A stretch of 64,000 nt of DNA from Hymenobacter sp. GOD-10R. GTDB lineage: Bacteria > Bacteroidota > Bacteroidia > Cytophagales > Hymenobacteraceae. The notes beneath the pieces are model-generated. The model did not search any database. It worked only from the letters and a program-made list of their open reading frames with translations, and was not told the DNA's origin. The translations under genes were made by a program, and so were the position numbers. Within the stretch, counting starts at the first letter, position 1; every line of letters starts with the position of its first letter. Below, piece by piece: positions 9,368-16,543 of the stretch. The stretch spans positions 6,507,501 to 6,571,500 of the forward strand of contig NZ_CP141184.1 in assembly GCF_035609205.1 (NCBI RefSeq). The letters are read 5' to 3'.

Positions 9368-10948
9368 GTGCGTACCAATTTTACTCGTTCCTCTTCGTGG
9401 TTGGTAGGCCTGTTCTTCGGAGCCCTCCTGCTAGTTGGTGTGCTCGTTTACCGGGATTATGGCGTTTCAACGGATGAGGTAGTGCATCATCTGAATGGGA
9501 TGGTAAACGTGAAGTACATTGGGCAGCGCCTGGCACCCGAGCTAGCCCGAAGGCAAGCGTCCTACGCTACCATCCCCGATCTGAAAGGCTACGTCGATAA
9601 CGACCACGGCGTGATCTTCGAAGCACCAGTGGCCATGCTAAGCCTGTTGCTCACGCACCACGATTCGCGTGGCTATTATTTTATGCGCCATTTGCTTGTC
9701 TTTCTGACATTTGCAAGTGGCACGTGGGCATTATTCCAGCTAGGGCAGCTCCGTTTTCAGAGTTGGCGCTGGGGGTTGCTCGCTCCCTTTATGCTGGTGC
9801 TGTCGCCGCGCTTCTTTGCCGAGGCTTTCTACAACGGAATGGACATTGTGTTCATGGCGGCTTTCACCATGGCGATGTACACACTTGTGCGTTTGCTGCA
9901 CCGACCTAGCTTCGGGCGCATTTTGCTGCATAGCTTGGCTTCAGCCGTTGCGATTGACGTGCGTATCGTGGGTCTATTAACAGTCGGATTGACGATTGGC
10001 TTTCTTGGGCTTAGTCTTGTGCAGCCCAGAATTGCAACGTACCGAAGGCCTGCTTATGCTCGCGCTACGTTGCTTTACATCGCTTTCACGCTGCTTTTTG
10101 TGGTCATTGGCTGGCCATACTTGTGGGAAGACCCAGTCGGCAACTTTGCTGCCGCACTCACCCGCATGAGCCGCTTCCCCTGGCTGGGATATAACTTCTA
10201 CTTCGGTCACTATCTGCGGGGCTACGAAGTACCCTGGCATTACATCCCCGTCTGGATTGTCATTACCACGCCCGTACCTTACACCGTGGCAGGCATTATT
10301 GGGTTGTTCTCGTGTGGCCTAGCTTTTTTTCGCCGGAAAAGTAACTCCTTTGACTTACTGCTGATCGGCTGGCTGCTGGCTCCCTTGGCGCTCATTATCA
10401 CGCTGCATTCTGCTGTCTACAACGGCTGGCGCCATCTTTATTTTATCTACCCAGCACTTCTTCTATTGGCGGTGCATGGTATTCGGGCGCTCCGCGACCT
10501 AGGGCTGCGCAGTCCGGCTTGGCGCACAGTAGTTCTACTAGTTGGCTTGGTAGCGGCCCTAGAAGTGGTACACACCGCTGTGCGTATGGTACGAATGCAT
10601 CCACAACAGCAAGTGTATTTCAGCTTTTTACCTGCCTCTGTAGCAGAAGCCTGGTTCGACCGTGACTATTGGGGCCTCTCGTACCGGGCAGGATTGGAAT
10701 GGATTTTGGCGCATGATGTGGCCCCACAGATCGTTGTTTCTTCGCCCCGAGCTGACTTGGTTTACAACAATTCGCTGCTGCTACCAGCGGCCCAACGGCA
10801 ACGGCTGCGCATCGTTTATCCAGACCAAGAACCCATTAACTACCTGCTCACGCACTACGCTGCGCAAGTGCCAGCTAGTAGCCTAGGTCATACAGTTCAC
10901 AAAGTCTATGCGGGCGATTTGCTTGTTCTGACGATTTTTCGTCCCTAA
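9368..10948 (+). CDS. GT-C-type membrane glycosyltransferase-like protein, tandem copy 4
   Basis: Fourth tandem paralogue, 526 aa, GTG start. YRDYGVSTDEV (28-38) keeps the Asp-Glu pair but has Thr where the other three copies have Trp. It also keeps SPRFFAEAFYNGMDIVF, where a Met replaces the Lys of the other copies, GWPYLWEDP, VPWHYIPVWIVITTP, YNGWRHLYFIYPA, HPQQQVYFSFLPASVAE and DRDYWGLSYRAG. These substitutions at otherwise invariant places are candidate specificity changes. The next gene on the same strand, 97 nt on, is a GNAT-like protein. The envelope sugar-transferase role is inferred from fold and motifs only. Confidence 0.75.
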   Translation: MRTNFTRSSSWLVGLFFGALLLVGVLVYRDYGVSTDEVVHHLNGMVNVKYIGQRLAPELARRQASYATIPDLKGYVDNDHGVIFEAPVAMLSLLLTHHDSRGYYFMRHLLVFLTFASGTWALFQLGQLRFQSWRWGLLAPFMLVLSPRFFAEAFYNGMDIVFMAAFTMAMYTLVRLLHRPSFGRILLHSLASAVAIDVRIVGLLTVGLTIGFLGLSLVQPRIATYRRPAYARATLLYIAFTLLFVVIGWPYLWEDPVGNFAAALTRMSRFPWLGYNFYFGHYLRGYEVPWHYIPVWIVITTPVPYTVAGIIGLFSCGLAFFRRKSNSFDLLLIGWLLAPLALIITLHSAVYNGWRHLYFIYPALLLLAVHGIRALRDLGLRSPAWRTVVLLVGLVAALEVVHTAVRMVRMHPQQQVYFSFLPASVAEAWFDRDYWGLSYRAGLEWILAHDVAPQIVVSSPRADLVYNNSLLLPAAQRQRLRIVYPDQEPINYLLTHYAAQVPASSLGHTVHKVYAGDLLVLTIFRP

Positions 10949-11045
10949 TCCAACGTTATTCTCAGCTTGCGGCAATCCTTTACTAAAGTGCTTTGTTTAG
11001 AAGAGCCGTATTTTGCGCCTATTCTCTTCCCCTAGCCGCCGCCCA

Positions 11046-12215
11046 ATGCCGTTGCTTGAAGTTACCGATTCTCGACGTGTACGTCAGTTTCTCGATTTAC
11101 CTGCCCGTCTCTATCAAGATCATCCACAATGGATTTCACCCCTTGATGGAGAAATCGAAGCCGTATTCGACCCCAAACAGAATGTGAACTTTGCGCATGG
11201 TGAAGCCATTCGCTGGGTTCTCACGGACGAACAAGGGGAGGTTGTGGGCCGGGTTGCGGCCTTCATCAATCATGCTACGCCTCAGACGGACCCTAGCTTG
11301 CCTGTGGGTGGCATGGGGTTCTTCGAATGTATTGACGACCAAGCCGCTGCCAACCAGCTTTTTGACGCCTGCCGCGCTTGGCTCGCGGAGCGCGGCATGG
11401 CAGCCGTCGATGGTCCTATCAACTTCGGGGAGCGGGACCGTTTCTGGGGGTTGTTGGTAGCAGGCTTCACCGAGCCCAACTACGGCATGTTCTATCATGC
11501 GCCTTATTACCAGCAACTTTTTGAGCAGTACGGCTTTCAGGTGTACTTCAAACAATACACCTGCCATCGGAGCGTGGCGGCGCCATTGCACCCTAGCTTT
11601 GAGCGGGCCGCCGAGCGGTTTGCGCAAGATCCTAGCTATCGGTTTGCGCACTCCGTTGGCCGCAGCGCCGAGCAGATGACGTATGATTTCCACCGCGTCT
11701 ATAACCTAGCCTGGGCGAACCACTCGGGCGTGAGTGCCATGTCACTGGAGAAGGCACGCAAGCTGGTACAGCAAATGAAGCCAGTGCTCGACCCGCGAAT
11801 ACTCTGGTTTGCGTACCACAACGACGAGCCCGTGGCTTTTTTTGTGAGCTTGCCCGAGCTTAATCAGATTTTCAAGCACGTGGGACCTAGGCTCAACTTG
11901 CTGGGTAAGCTGCGCTTTTTGTGGGAGCAGTGGAAATTTCAGCGGCAGCAGCCAAAGAAAATGTTCGGAGTGATCTTCGGCGTGGTTCCTGACTATCAAG
12001 GACAAGGCGTTGAATCGGCCATGCTCGTTCATGCGCAGCAGGAGTTCATGCGAGCCGGCTATACCGACATTGAGATGAACTGGATTGGGGACTTCAACCC
12101 TCGAATGCTCGTTCTTATTCGCTCCATCGGGGCACGCATTTACAAGACCCACGTTACCTACCGCAAGCTATTCGATGAAAATCGTCCTTTCGAGCGGTGC
12201 CCCGTTATTCGATAA
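11046..12215 (+). CDS. GNAT-superfamily acetyltransferase-like protein of unknown substrate
   Basis: The 389-aa soluble protein resembles the conserved bacterial family of large GNAT-related proteins. An N-terminal GNAT-like part (VVGRVAAFINH) is followed by a C-terminal part with VIFGVVPDYQGQGVESAM, the acetyl-CoA pyrophosphate-binding pattern (Q/RxxGxG/A). A FGERDRFWGLLV segment lies between them. The open frame begins 11 codons earlier at TTG 11013; ATG 11046 starts the clearly conserved part. It follows the GT-C array on the same strand and may be co-transcribed, which would suggest envelope-related modification, but this is only context. It is convergent with coaE. No signal peptide is seen. 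Confidence 0.7.
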   Translation: MPLLEVTDSRRVRQFLDLPARLYQDHPQWISPLDGEIEAVFDPKQNVNFAHGEAIRWVLTDEQGEVVGRVAAFINHATPQTDPSLPVGGMGFFECIDDQAAANQLFDACRAWLAERGMAAVDGPINFGERDRFWGLLVAGFTEPNYGMFYHAPYYQQLFEQYGFQVYFKQYTCHRSVAAPLHPSFERAAERFAQDPSYRFAHSVGRSAEQMTYDFHRVYNLAWANHSGVSAMSLEKARKLVQQMKPVLDPRILWFAYHNDEPVAFFVSLPELNQIFKHVGPRLNLLGKLRFLWEQWKFQRQQPKKMFGVIFGVVPDYQGQGVESAMLVHAQQEFMRAGYTDIEMNWIGDFNPRMLVLIRSIGARIYKTHVTYRKLFDENRPFERCPVIR

Positions 12216-12261
12216 GCTAGCAGAGTAGTGTGCTCTGTGTTCAGGCTGGAAGAATGTAGCT

Positions 12262-12855
12262 CTACGCTACCACTTCGGCGTGCAACGCTACTACTTGGGG
12301 GATAAGTAGATGCTCATCGTCGTTGTAGATAATATAATCTGCACGGCTCAGCTTTTCCTCCTCGCTCATCTGCTTCCCCACGATAGCAAGTATGTCGTCG
12401 GCGGTACGGTGCGGGTCACGATGTAACACACGTGCCTGTCGGATGGCGAGCGGTGCGAACACCGTAATAATGCGGTCGAGCTGACGGTACGCGCCTGACT
12501 CATAGAGCAGTGCTGCTTCTTTCAGCACATACGCATGGCCAGCCTGCTGCTGCTCGTCGGCCCACTGCTCAAAGTCGCGCCCTACATGTGGATGCACCAA
12601 CCGGTTGAGCCGCGCTAGCTGCGCTGGATCAGCGAAGGCGGTGCGAGCTAGGTACGTGCGATTAAGCTGCCCGGCGGCATCGAATGTTTCAGTGCCGAAG
12701 GCAGCTATCAGTTCAGCGCGCAGTGCTACGTCGTGGGCCATTACCCACTTCGCCCGAAAATCGGAATCGTATACGGGCACCCCAAGCACGCGAAATAACC
12801 GACAAACCACGCTCTTACCCGAGCCTATACCGCCAGTGATGCCAATGCGCCTCAT
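12262..12855 (-). CDS. coaE: Dephospho-CoA kinase
   Basis: CoaE phosphorylates the 3'-OH of the ribose of dephospho-CoA with ATP, the last step of CoA synthesis, in the cytoplasm. The 197-aa product has the P-loop GGIGSGKS at residues 8-15, followed by VYDSDFRAKW, the acidic base region of the family, and the lid-type region HRTADDILAI near the end. Length is normal. Its ATG overlaps the stop of the upstream YbbR-like gene by four bases (ATGA), indicating translational coupling. It is the last gene of the minus-strand run that includes yajC and the YbbR-like gene. Confidence 0.95.
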   Translation of the reverse strand: MRRIGITGGIGSGKSVVCRLFRVLGVPVYDSDFRAKWVMAHDVALRAELIAAFGTETFDAAGQLNRTYLARTAFADPAQLARLNRLVHPHVGRDFEQWADEQQQAGHAYVLKEAALLYESGAYRQLDRIITVFAPLAIRQARVLHRDPHRTADDILAIVGKQMSEEEKLSRADYIIYNDDEHLLIPQVVALHAEVVA

Positions 12856-13820
12856 GGCCGTTGCACTCTAGAGACCCGAACTGTATGCGTCAAGGAGCTT
12901 ACCCCGCGTGTGAAAGCGGGTACCTGCGACACGATGGGCTGCAAGCGCATGTGAGGTCCTTTGAAAGGATGATATTGTAGCAAGACATGCAATTGACCAA
13001 CGTCTAAGAGGGCCGTATCTTCCGGGAAACACTGTATTTGCACCTGCACCATCTGCGGCGTCAGTACAAACTGGCTGTCCGCCGGAAAGCCCTGTAACGC
13101 AGGCGCTATGGCTACTACCTTCGTGATTAGAGGGCGAGGTTGCAGCCGCACGCGCACGGCTTCCACATTTGTGCGTACCAGCGCTGGCCCGCCAATCGGT
13201 ACACTGATGTCACCGTTGCTGCTGCCCGCTGGTGCTTGGGGCAGATGCACAGGATAAGGATTGCTCAACCGATTCACCATGCTAGCAGGCCCTTCGAATA
13301 CGACACTGGCAGGCTGGAAACGTGCCGCATATGGCAGGGCCGAACCGTTGGCGGCGGGGCTGAGCGCGAGCGGAATTTCCCGGCGCACACGCCGGTCAAA
13401 CTCCACCCACAGGGTGTCTGTCAGCATGTAGTTGAATTGCAAACCTTCCATAGAAGCTTGCAAGACAGGCCGTAATGTAGAACCAGTAACGAAGCGCGTT
13501 GCCGGCAGGCGGCGTAAACGTACCTCGGCAGGCTTTACATCAATCATGAGGTTTTTGCGCAGGAGCTTCCATCCGCGCCCCGTCACGTTCACCGCTACTT
13601 CGGTAGGGAGCGGGCTGAGCGGCACGTAGCGCTTGGTATCATACTGCCACACTACCGGATAGGTAATACGGGTGGTGTACGTCTTATTGAGCGCATTAAG
13701 CAGCCAAAACGTAGAGGCTGCCAGAAAACAAGCCGTTACCGCTCGCCAATAGCTGCCTTCCTGCCCCGAAAATGGGCGGGTAAACCAGCGCAGCAGACGA
13801 ACAGTACGGACAAGCGACAC
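12852..13820 (-). CDS. YbbR-like domain protein (CdaR-like)
   Basis: This 322-aa protein has one N-terminal membrane segment (about residues 27-44, AVTACFLAASTFWLLNAL) and an exported remainder with repeated beta-rich units of the YbbR type, e.g. VAVNVTGRGWKLL and the later RTNVEAVRVRLQPR. In Firmicutes YbbR/CdaR proteins regulate a diadenylate cyclase, but in Bacteroidota this protein is usually encoded between yajC and coaE, as here, and its role is not established. It lies 12 nt after yajC and overlaps coaE by four bases, so the three are very likely one operon. Domain assignment is good; function is open. Confidence 0.82.
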   Translation of the reverse strand: MSLVRTVRLLRWFTRPFSGQEGSYWRAVTACFLAASTFWLLNALNKTYTTRITYPVVWQYDTKRYVPLSPLPTEVAVNVTGRGWKLLRKNLMIDVKPAEVRLRRLPATRFVTGSTLRPVLQASMEGLQFNYMLTDTLWVEFDRRVRREIPLALSPAANGSALPYAARFQPASVVFEGPASMVNRLSNPYPVHLPQAPAGSSNGDISVPIGGPALVRTNVEAVRVRLQPRPLITKVVAIAPALQGFPADSQFVLTPQMVQVQIQCFPEDTALLDVGQLHVLLQYHPFKGPHMRLQPIVSQVPAFTRGVSSLTHTVRVSRVQRP

Positions 13821-13832
13821 ACCAGCAAAAGA

Positions 13833-14147
13833 TTAGGAAGTAGCGGTAGCAGGCGTTTTAGTACCAAACTCGCGGGCAATTGCCGAGCGGTCGAATTTCA
13901 AACGCACGCCTTTGTCTACTTCGACGATAACAGCATCATCACTCAAATCGACCACTTTGCCATGGAGCCCGCCAATAGTTACGACAGAAGCGCCCTTAGC
14001 TAACGACTCCCGAAATTTTTTGGCATCACTTGCACGGCGCTGTTGGGGCCGAATCATAAAGAAGTATACGACCAAGGCAATGGCTACTGGAAAGATCAGT
14101 TGCGTGATGCCTTCACCCGATACTTGTAGAAGAAGAGTAAGAAACAT
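13833..14147 (-). CDS. yajC: Preprotein translocase subunit YajC
   Basis: YajC is the small accessory membrane subunit of the SecDF-YajC complex that aids protein export. The 104-aa product has one membrane segment (about 13-31) ending in the family hallmark FFMIRPQQRR, then a soluble beta domain with VVTIGGLHGKVVDL and VIVEVDKGVRLKFDRSAI. Size, topology and motif order match the family. It is first in the yajC - YbbR-like - coaE run, with an intergenic dyad just upstream. Confidence 0.95.
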   Translation of the reverse strand: MFLTLLLQVSGEGITQLIFPVAIALVVYFFMIRPQQRRASDAKKFRESLAKGASVVTIGGLHGKVVDLSDDAVIVEVDKGVRLKFDRSAIAREFGTKTPATATS

Positions 14148-14179
14148 AGGAGTGGTTGAGTGACTGAATAGTAAAAGAA

Positions 14180-14231
14180 CAAGTGAGTAACCGAGTAAGA
14201 GGTTAAATAATCGTACTCAGTTACTCACTTG
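14180..14231. repeat. Intergenic dyad built of GTGAGTAAC/GAGTAA words
   Basis: Arms 14180-14197 and 14214-14231 match as reverse complements at 17 of 18 positions around a 16-nt spacer. The arms are made of near-repeats (GTGAGTAAC, CGAGTAAGA). It fills the gap between the DUF1573 stop and the yajC start. It could act as a terminator or mRNA-end structure for the DUF1573 transcript, but no T-run follows. It belongs to the set of word-built dyads found between several genes here. Confidence 0.7.
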
Positions 14232-14239
14232 CCCCGTTC

Positions 14240-14755
14240 CTACCGTGCTGCTGCTTCGGCGATGTTGGCGCGAATAGCTATTTGGGTGATAGAAGGTTGG
14301 GTGTTAGCCCGAATGCTAACCTGCTTGTTTTGCAAGCCTGATTTACCATGGCTGTCAAACTGCACTTCGATTGTTCCCTGTGCGCCGGGAGCAATCGGGT
14401 CCTTCGTCCAGTTAGGCGTAGTGCAACCGCAAGAAGCCGTAGCGTTTTCGATCAGCAGAGGCGATTTACCAGAGTTGGTGAAATTGAAGGTGTGCTTTAC
14501 CACGTCGCCGGGTTTGATATCCCCGAAGTTGTACTCGGTTTCCGCGAAGGTCATCACCGGCGCATTTGGATTAGGCGCTTCGGTTTCGCTGGCTACGTTG
14601 GGGTTATCGACAACGGGGTTAGCCGTAGCATCACCTGCAGCCGTAGCGGCAGCGTTCATACCCTCCGTGCCTACTTCGGCCGGCTTGTCGCGGTTGCAAG
14701 CACCTAGCAATAATGCACTGGAGAGCAGAAAAGCAGAAAATAAATTGCGTTTCAT
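14240..14755 (-). CDS. DUF1573 domain lipoprotein
   Basis: This 171-aa exported lipoprotein has a signal peptide of about 19 residues ending in the lipobox LLLGAC with Cys20. A low-complexity Ala/Asn/Pro linker (about 25-70) follows, then a DUF1573 domain (about 75-170) with TFAETEYNFGDIKPGDVV, HTFNFTNSGKSPL and the family's CGCT motif. The domain is an Ig-like (ASH/PapD-like) fold common in Bacteroidota envelope proteins; a molecular role is not known. It is anchored in the inner or outer membrane. It lies just upstream of yajC on the same strand, separated by the dyad at 14180-14231. Confidence 0.9.
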   Translation of the reverse strand: MKRNLFSAFLLSSALLLGACNRDKPAEVGTEGMNAAATAAGDATANPVVDNPNVASETEAPNPNAPVMTFAETEYNFGDIKPGDVVKHTFNFTNSGKSPLLIENATASCGCTTPNWTKDPIAPGAQGTIEVQFDSHGKSGLQNKQVSIRANTQPSITQIAIRANIAEAAAR

Positions 14756-14807
14756 AAAGCAAGAGTGTCAGGAGATTACTGACTGACAGAGTAAAGTTAC
14801 AGTTAAA

Positions 14808-14937
14808 AAGCTAGCTCCCCTTCTTTTTGAAAAGACGGAGATGAGTAGGTCTGTAGTAGCAAGGCCAGCAGCAAAAGCTAGCCCTCTTACACAGGCAAAA
14901 TCATTGTAGTCTCTGCAAAAAGAAGGGGAGCTAGCTT
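14808..14937. repeat. 22-bp inverted repeat flanking an 86-nt spacer
   Basis: Arms 14808-14829 and 14916-14937 are exact reverse complements, centred on GCTAGCTCCCCTTCTTT and its complement. The arms are far apart for a simple terminator. The element occupies almost the whole gap between isocitrate dehydrogenase and the DUF1573 gene. It may be a small palindromic repeat element or a structured RNA; no open frame of note lies inside. Confidence 0.65.
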
Positions 14938-14951
14938 CTATTGGTTCAGCG

Positions 14952-15953
14952 TTACGCCAGATTATCAATAATATATTGGGCAAACTCGCTGGTAGTTGCC
15001 TTACCACCTAGGTCGCCGGTGCACTTATCCTTTTGCTGCAGCGTAGCGTTCAGCGCCTGCTCGATGCGGTCAGCATACGCGCCTTCTCCGATGTGGTGTA
15101 GCATCATCAGGCCGGAGCGCAGCATCGCCGTAGGATTAGCTTTGCCTTGGCCTGCAATATCAGGAGCCGAGCCATGTACGGCTTCGAAGATGGCGGTTGT
15201 GTCGCCAATGTTCGCGCCCGACACTACACCTAGGCCGCCAACGAGGCCCGCGCAAAGGTCAGACAAGATGTCGCCAAACAGATTGGTCGTCACGATAACA
15301 TCGAACTGCTCGGGTTTATTCACGAGCTGCATGCACATGTTATCAATGATCTTGTCTTCGAAGATAATATCCGGGAACTCCCGCGATGCTTCCCGGCAAG
15401 CATTGATCATCATGGAGCCAGCTAGCTTTAGGATGTTGGCTTTGTGGGCCAAAGTCACCTTTTTGCGGCCATGCTTGGCTGCGTAAGCAAAAGCTGCGTG
15501 GCAGATTTTGCGGCAGCCTTCTAGCGTGATGCGCGAAATAGAATCGGCAATACCTAGACGCTCATCATACACCTCAAGCCCTGAGTACAAGCCCTCGGTG
15601 TTCTCCCGGAACAGCACCAAGTCGATACCCGAATAACGGCTGGCAATACCCTCTGTGGTAATAGCCGGCCGTACGTTCTGGTAGAGGTCAAACTTCTGGC
15701 GCAGCGTGATATTGATGCTGCGGAAGCCTTTACCGACGGGAGTGGTCAAGGGGCCTTTCAGGCCAACTTTGTTGCGCTCCAAGGAATCAAGTAGCGCCTG
15801 CGGAAGCAGTTCTCCCGATTGGTCGAATGTCGTTTGACCAGCGTTCAGTTCTTCCCACTGCACAGGCACTTGCGCAGCGGCAAAAATATCCTTAACCGCC
15901 TGTGTGATTTCGGGACCGATGCCGTCGCCAGGGATGAGCGTGATAGTATGCAT
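14952..15953 (-). CDS. NAD-dependent isocitrate dehydrogenase (isocitrate/isopropylmalate dehydrogenase family)
   Basis: The family oxidatively decarboxylates a 2-hydroxyacid; this member most resembles homo-monomeric NAD-type isocitrate dehydrogenases of the TCA cycle. The 333-aa product shows LIPGDGIGPEI at the start, FRENTEGLYSG (the substrate-binding loop), HKANILK, the metal-binding TTNLFGDILSDL, and the adenine-binding EAVHGSAPDIAGQGKANP. Length fits NAD-IDH or LeuB. LeuB is less likely because the loop reads RENTEG as in IDH rather than the LeuB form, and no leu genes are near. A TTG at 15962 could extend it by three codons; ATG 15953 is chosen. Confidence 0.88.
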   Translation of the reverse strand: MHTITLIPGDGIGPEITQAVKDIFAAAQVPVQWEELNAGQTTFDQSGELLPQALLDSLERNKVGLKGPLTTPVGKGFRSINITLRQKFDLYQNVRPAITTEGIASRYSGIDLVLFRENTEGLYSGLEVYDERLGIADSISRITLEGCRKICHAAFAYAAKHGRKKVTLAHKANILKLAGSMMINACREASREFPDIIFEDKIIDNMCMQLVNKPEQFDVIVTTNLFGDILSDLCAGLVGGLGVVSGANIGDTTAIFEAVHGSAPDIAGQGKANPTAMLRSGLMMLHHIGEGAYADRIEQALNATLQQKDKCTGDLGGKATTSEFAQYIIDNLA

Positions 15954-15970
15954 GAGCTTCAAGTAAAAAA

Positions 15971-16057
15971 GTGACGGAGTGGCGGAGCGAGGAAGTGAAG
16001 TAGCGAGCGGCTGCTCGTTGGCCTAGGTTTCACTTCGTCGCGCCGTCGCTCAGTCAC
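15971..16057. repeat. Imperfect intergenic dyad of GTGACGGAGTG-type words
   Basis: Arm 15971-15997 matches the reverse complement of 16031-16057 at 22 of 27 positions, several mismatches being G-U compatible. The arms consist of near-repeats such as GTGACGGAGTGGCGGAGCG. The apex holds GCGAGCGGCTGCTCG, which also pairs. It separates the YtxH-like gene from isocitrate dehydrogenase. It shares the word AGTGACGGAGTG with the dyad at 48957. Confidence 0.65.
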
Positions 16058-16066
16058 TTAATAAAT

Positions 16067-16378
16067 TTATAACGTCCGACGGGAGTTAATCTGGTTGATG
16101 AGTTGGTCGACGTCGCCGAGCAACTGCTCCGCTTTGTCTTTGGCTTCGCGAATAACCTTCTGACCTTCCGACTTGGCCGACATAGGGCCAGCGTCTACGC
16201 GACTAGTCACGAGGCTTTCGGTAAGGTCGGCCAGTACTTCGCGGTAACGCTCTAGCTGATAGCTCAGCCAGCTGCGGGTTTCACGGCCTTTTTCGGGGGC
16301 GTACAGAATGCCAAGGGCAGCTCCGGTAAGAGCGCCGCCAGCAAAGCATAGAATGCCGGTAGTGGTTTTGCTACCCAT
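16067..16378 (-). CDS. YtxH domain-containing small membrane protein
   Basis: A 103-aa protein with an N-terminal glycine/alanine-rich membrane segment (about 8-26) followed by YAPEKGRETR, the YtxH family signature right after the segment. The remaining alpha-helical tail is rich in charged residues and reads like an amphipathic coiled coil (EGQKVIREAKDKAEQLLGDVDQLINQ). YtxH-type proteins are small envelope or general stress proteins with no defined biochemical role. The gene lies between nusB and isocitrate dehydrogenase. Confidence 0.82.
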   Translation of the reverse strand: MGSKTTTGILCFAGGALTGAALGILYAPEKGRETRSWLSYQLERYREVLADLTESLVTSRVDAGPMSAKSEGQKVIREAKDKAEQLLGDVDQLINQINSRRTL

Positions 16379-16543
16379 TTTTTCAGAAGTGAATATTGAA
16401 AGGAAGAGAGTACAAAGAAGGAGAATTTTAGTGGGTACCGTAGCAAGTACGTACGTAGAATCTGGAAAGCAGATGAAGCGGAACCATTAACTCGACTACC
16501 CAGCTCGACAGTAGTAGCTACTACCTAGCTTTTCAGCTAGTGC

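Noticed and set aside
11136..11693. 185-codon antisense frame
   Set aside because: It is opposite the GNAT-like gene, whose sense frame has recognisable motifs; the antisense frame shows none.
14229..14786. 185-codon plus-strand frame
   Set aside because: It is antisense to the DUF1573 lipoprotein gene, which has a lipobox and family motifs.
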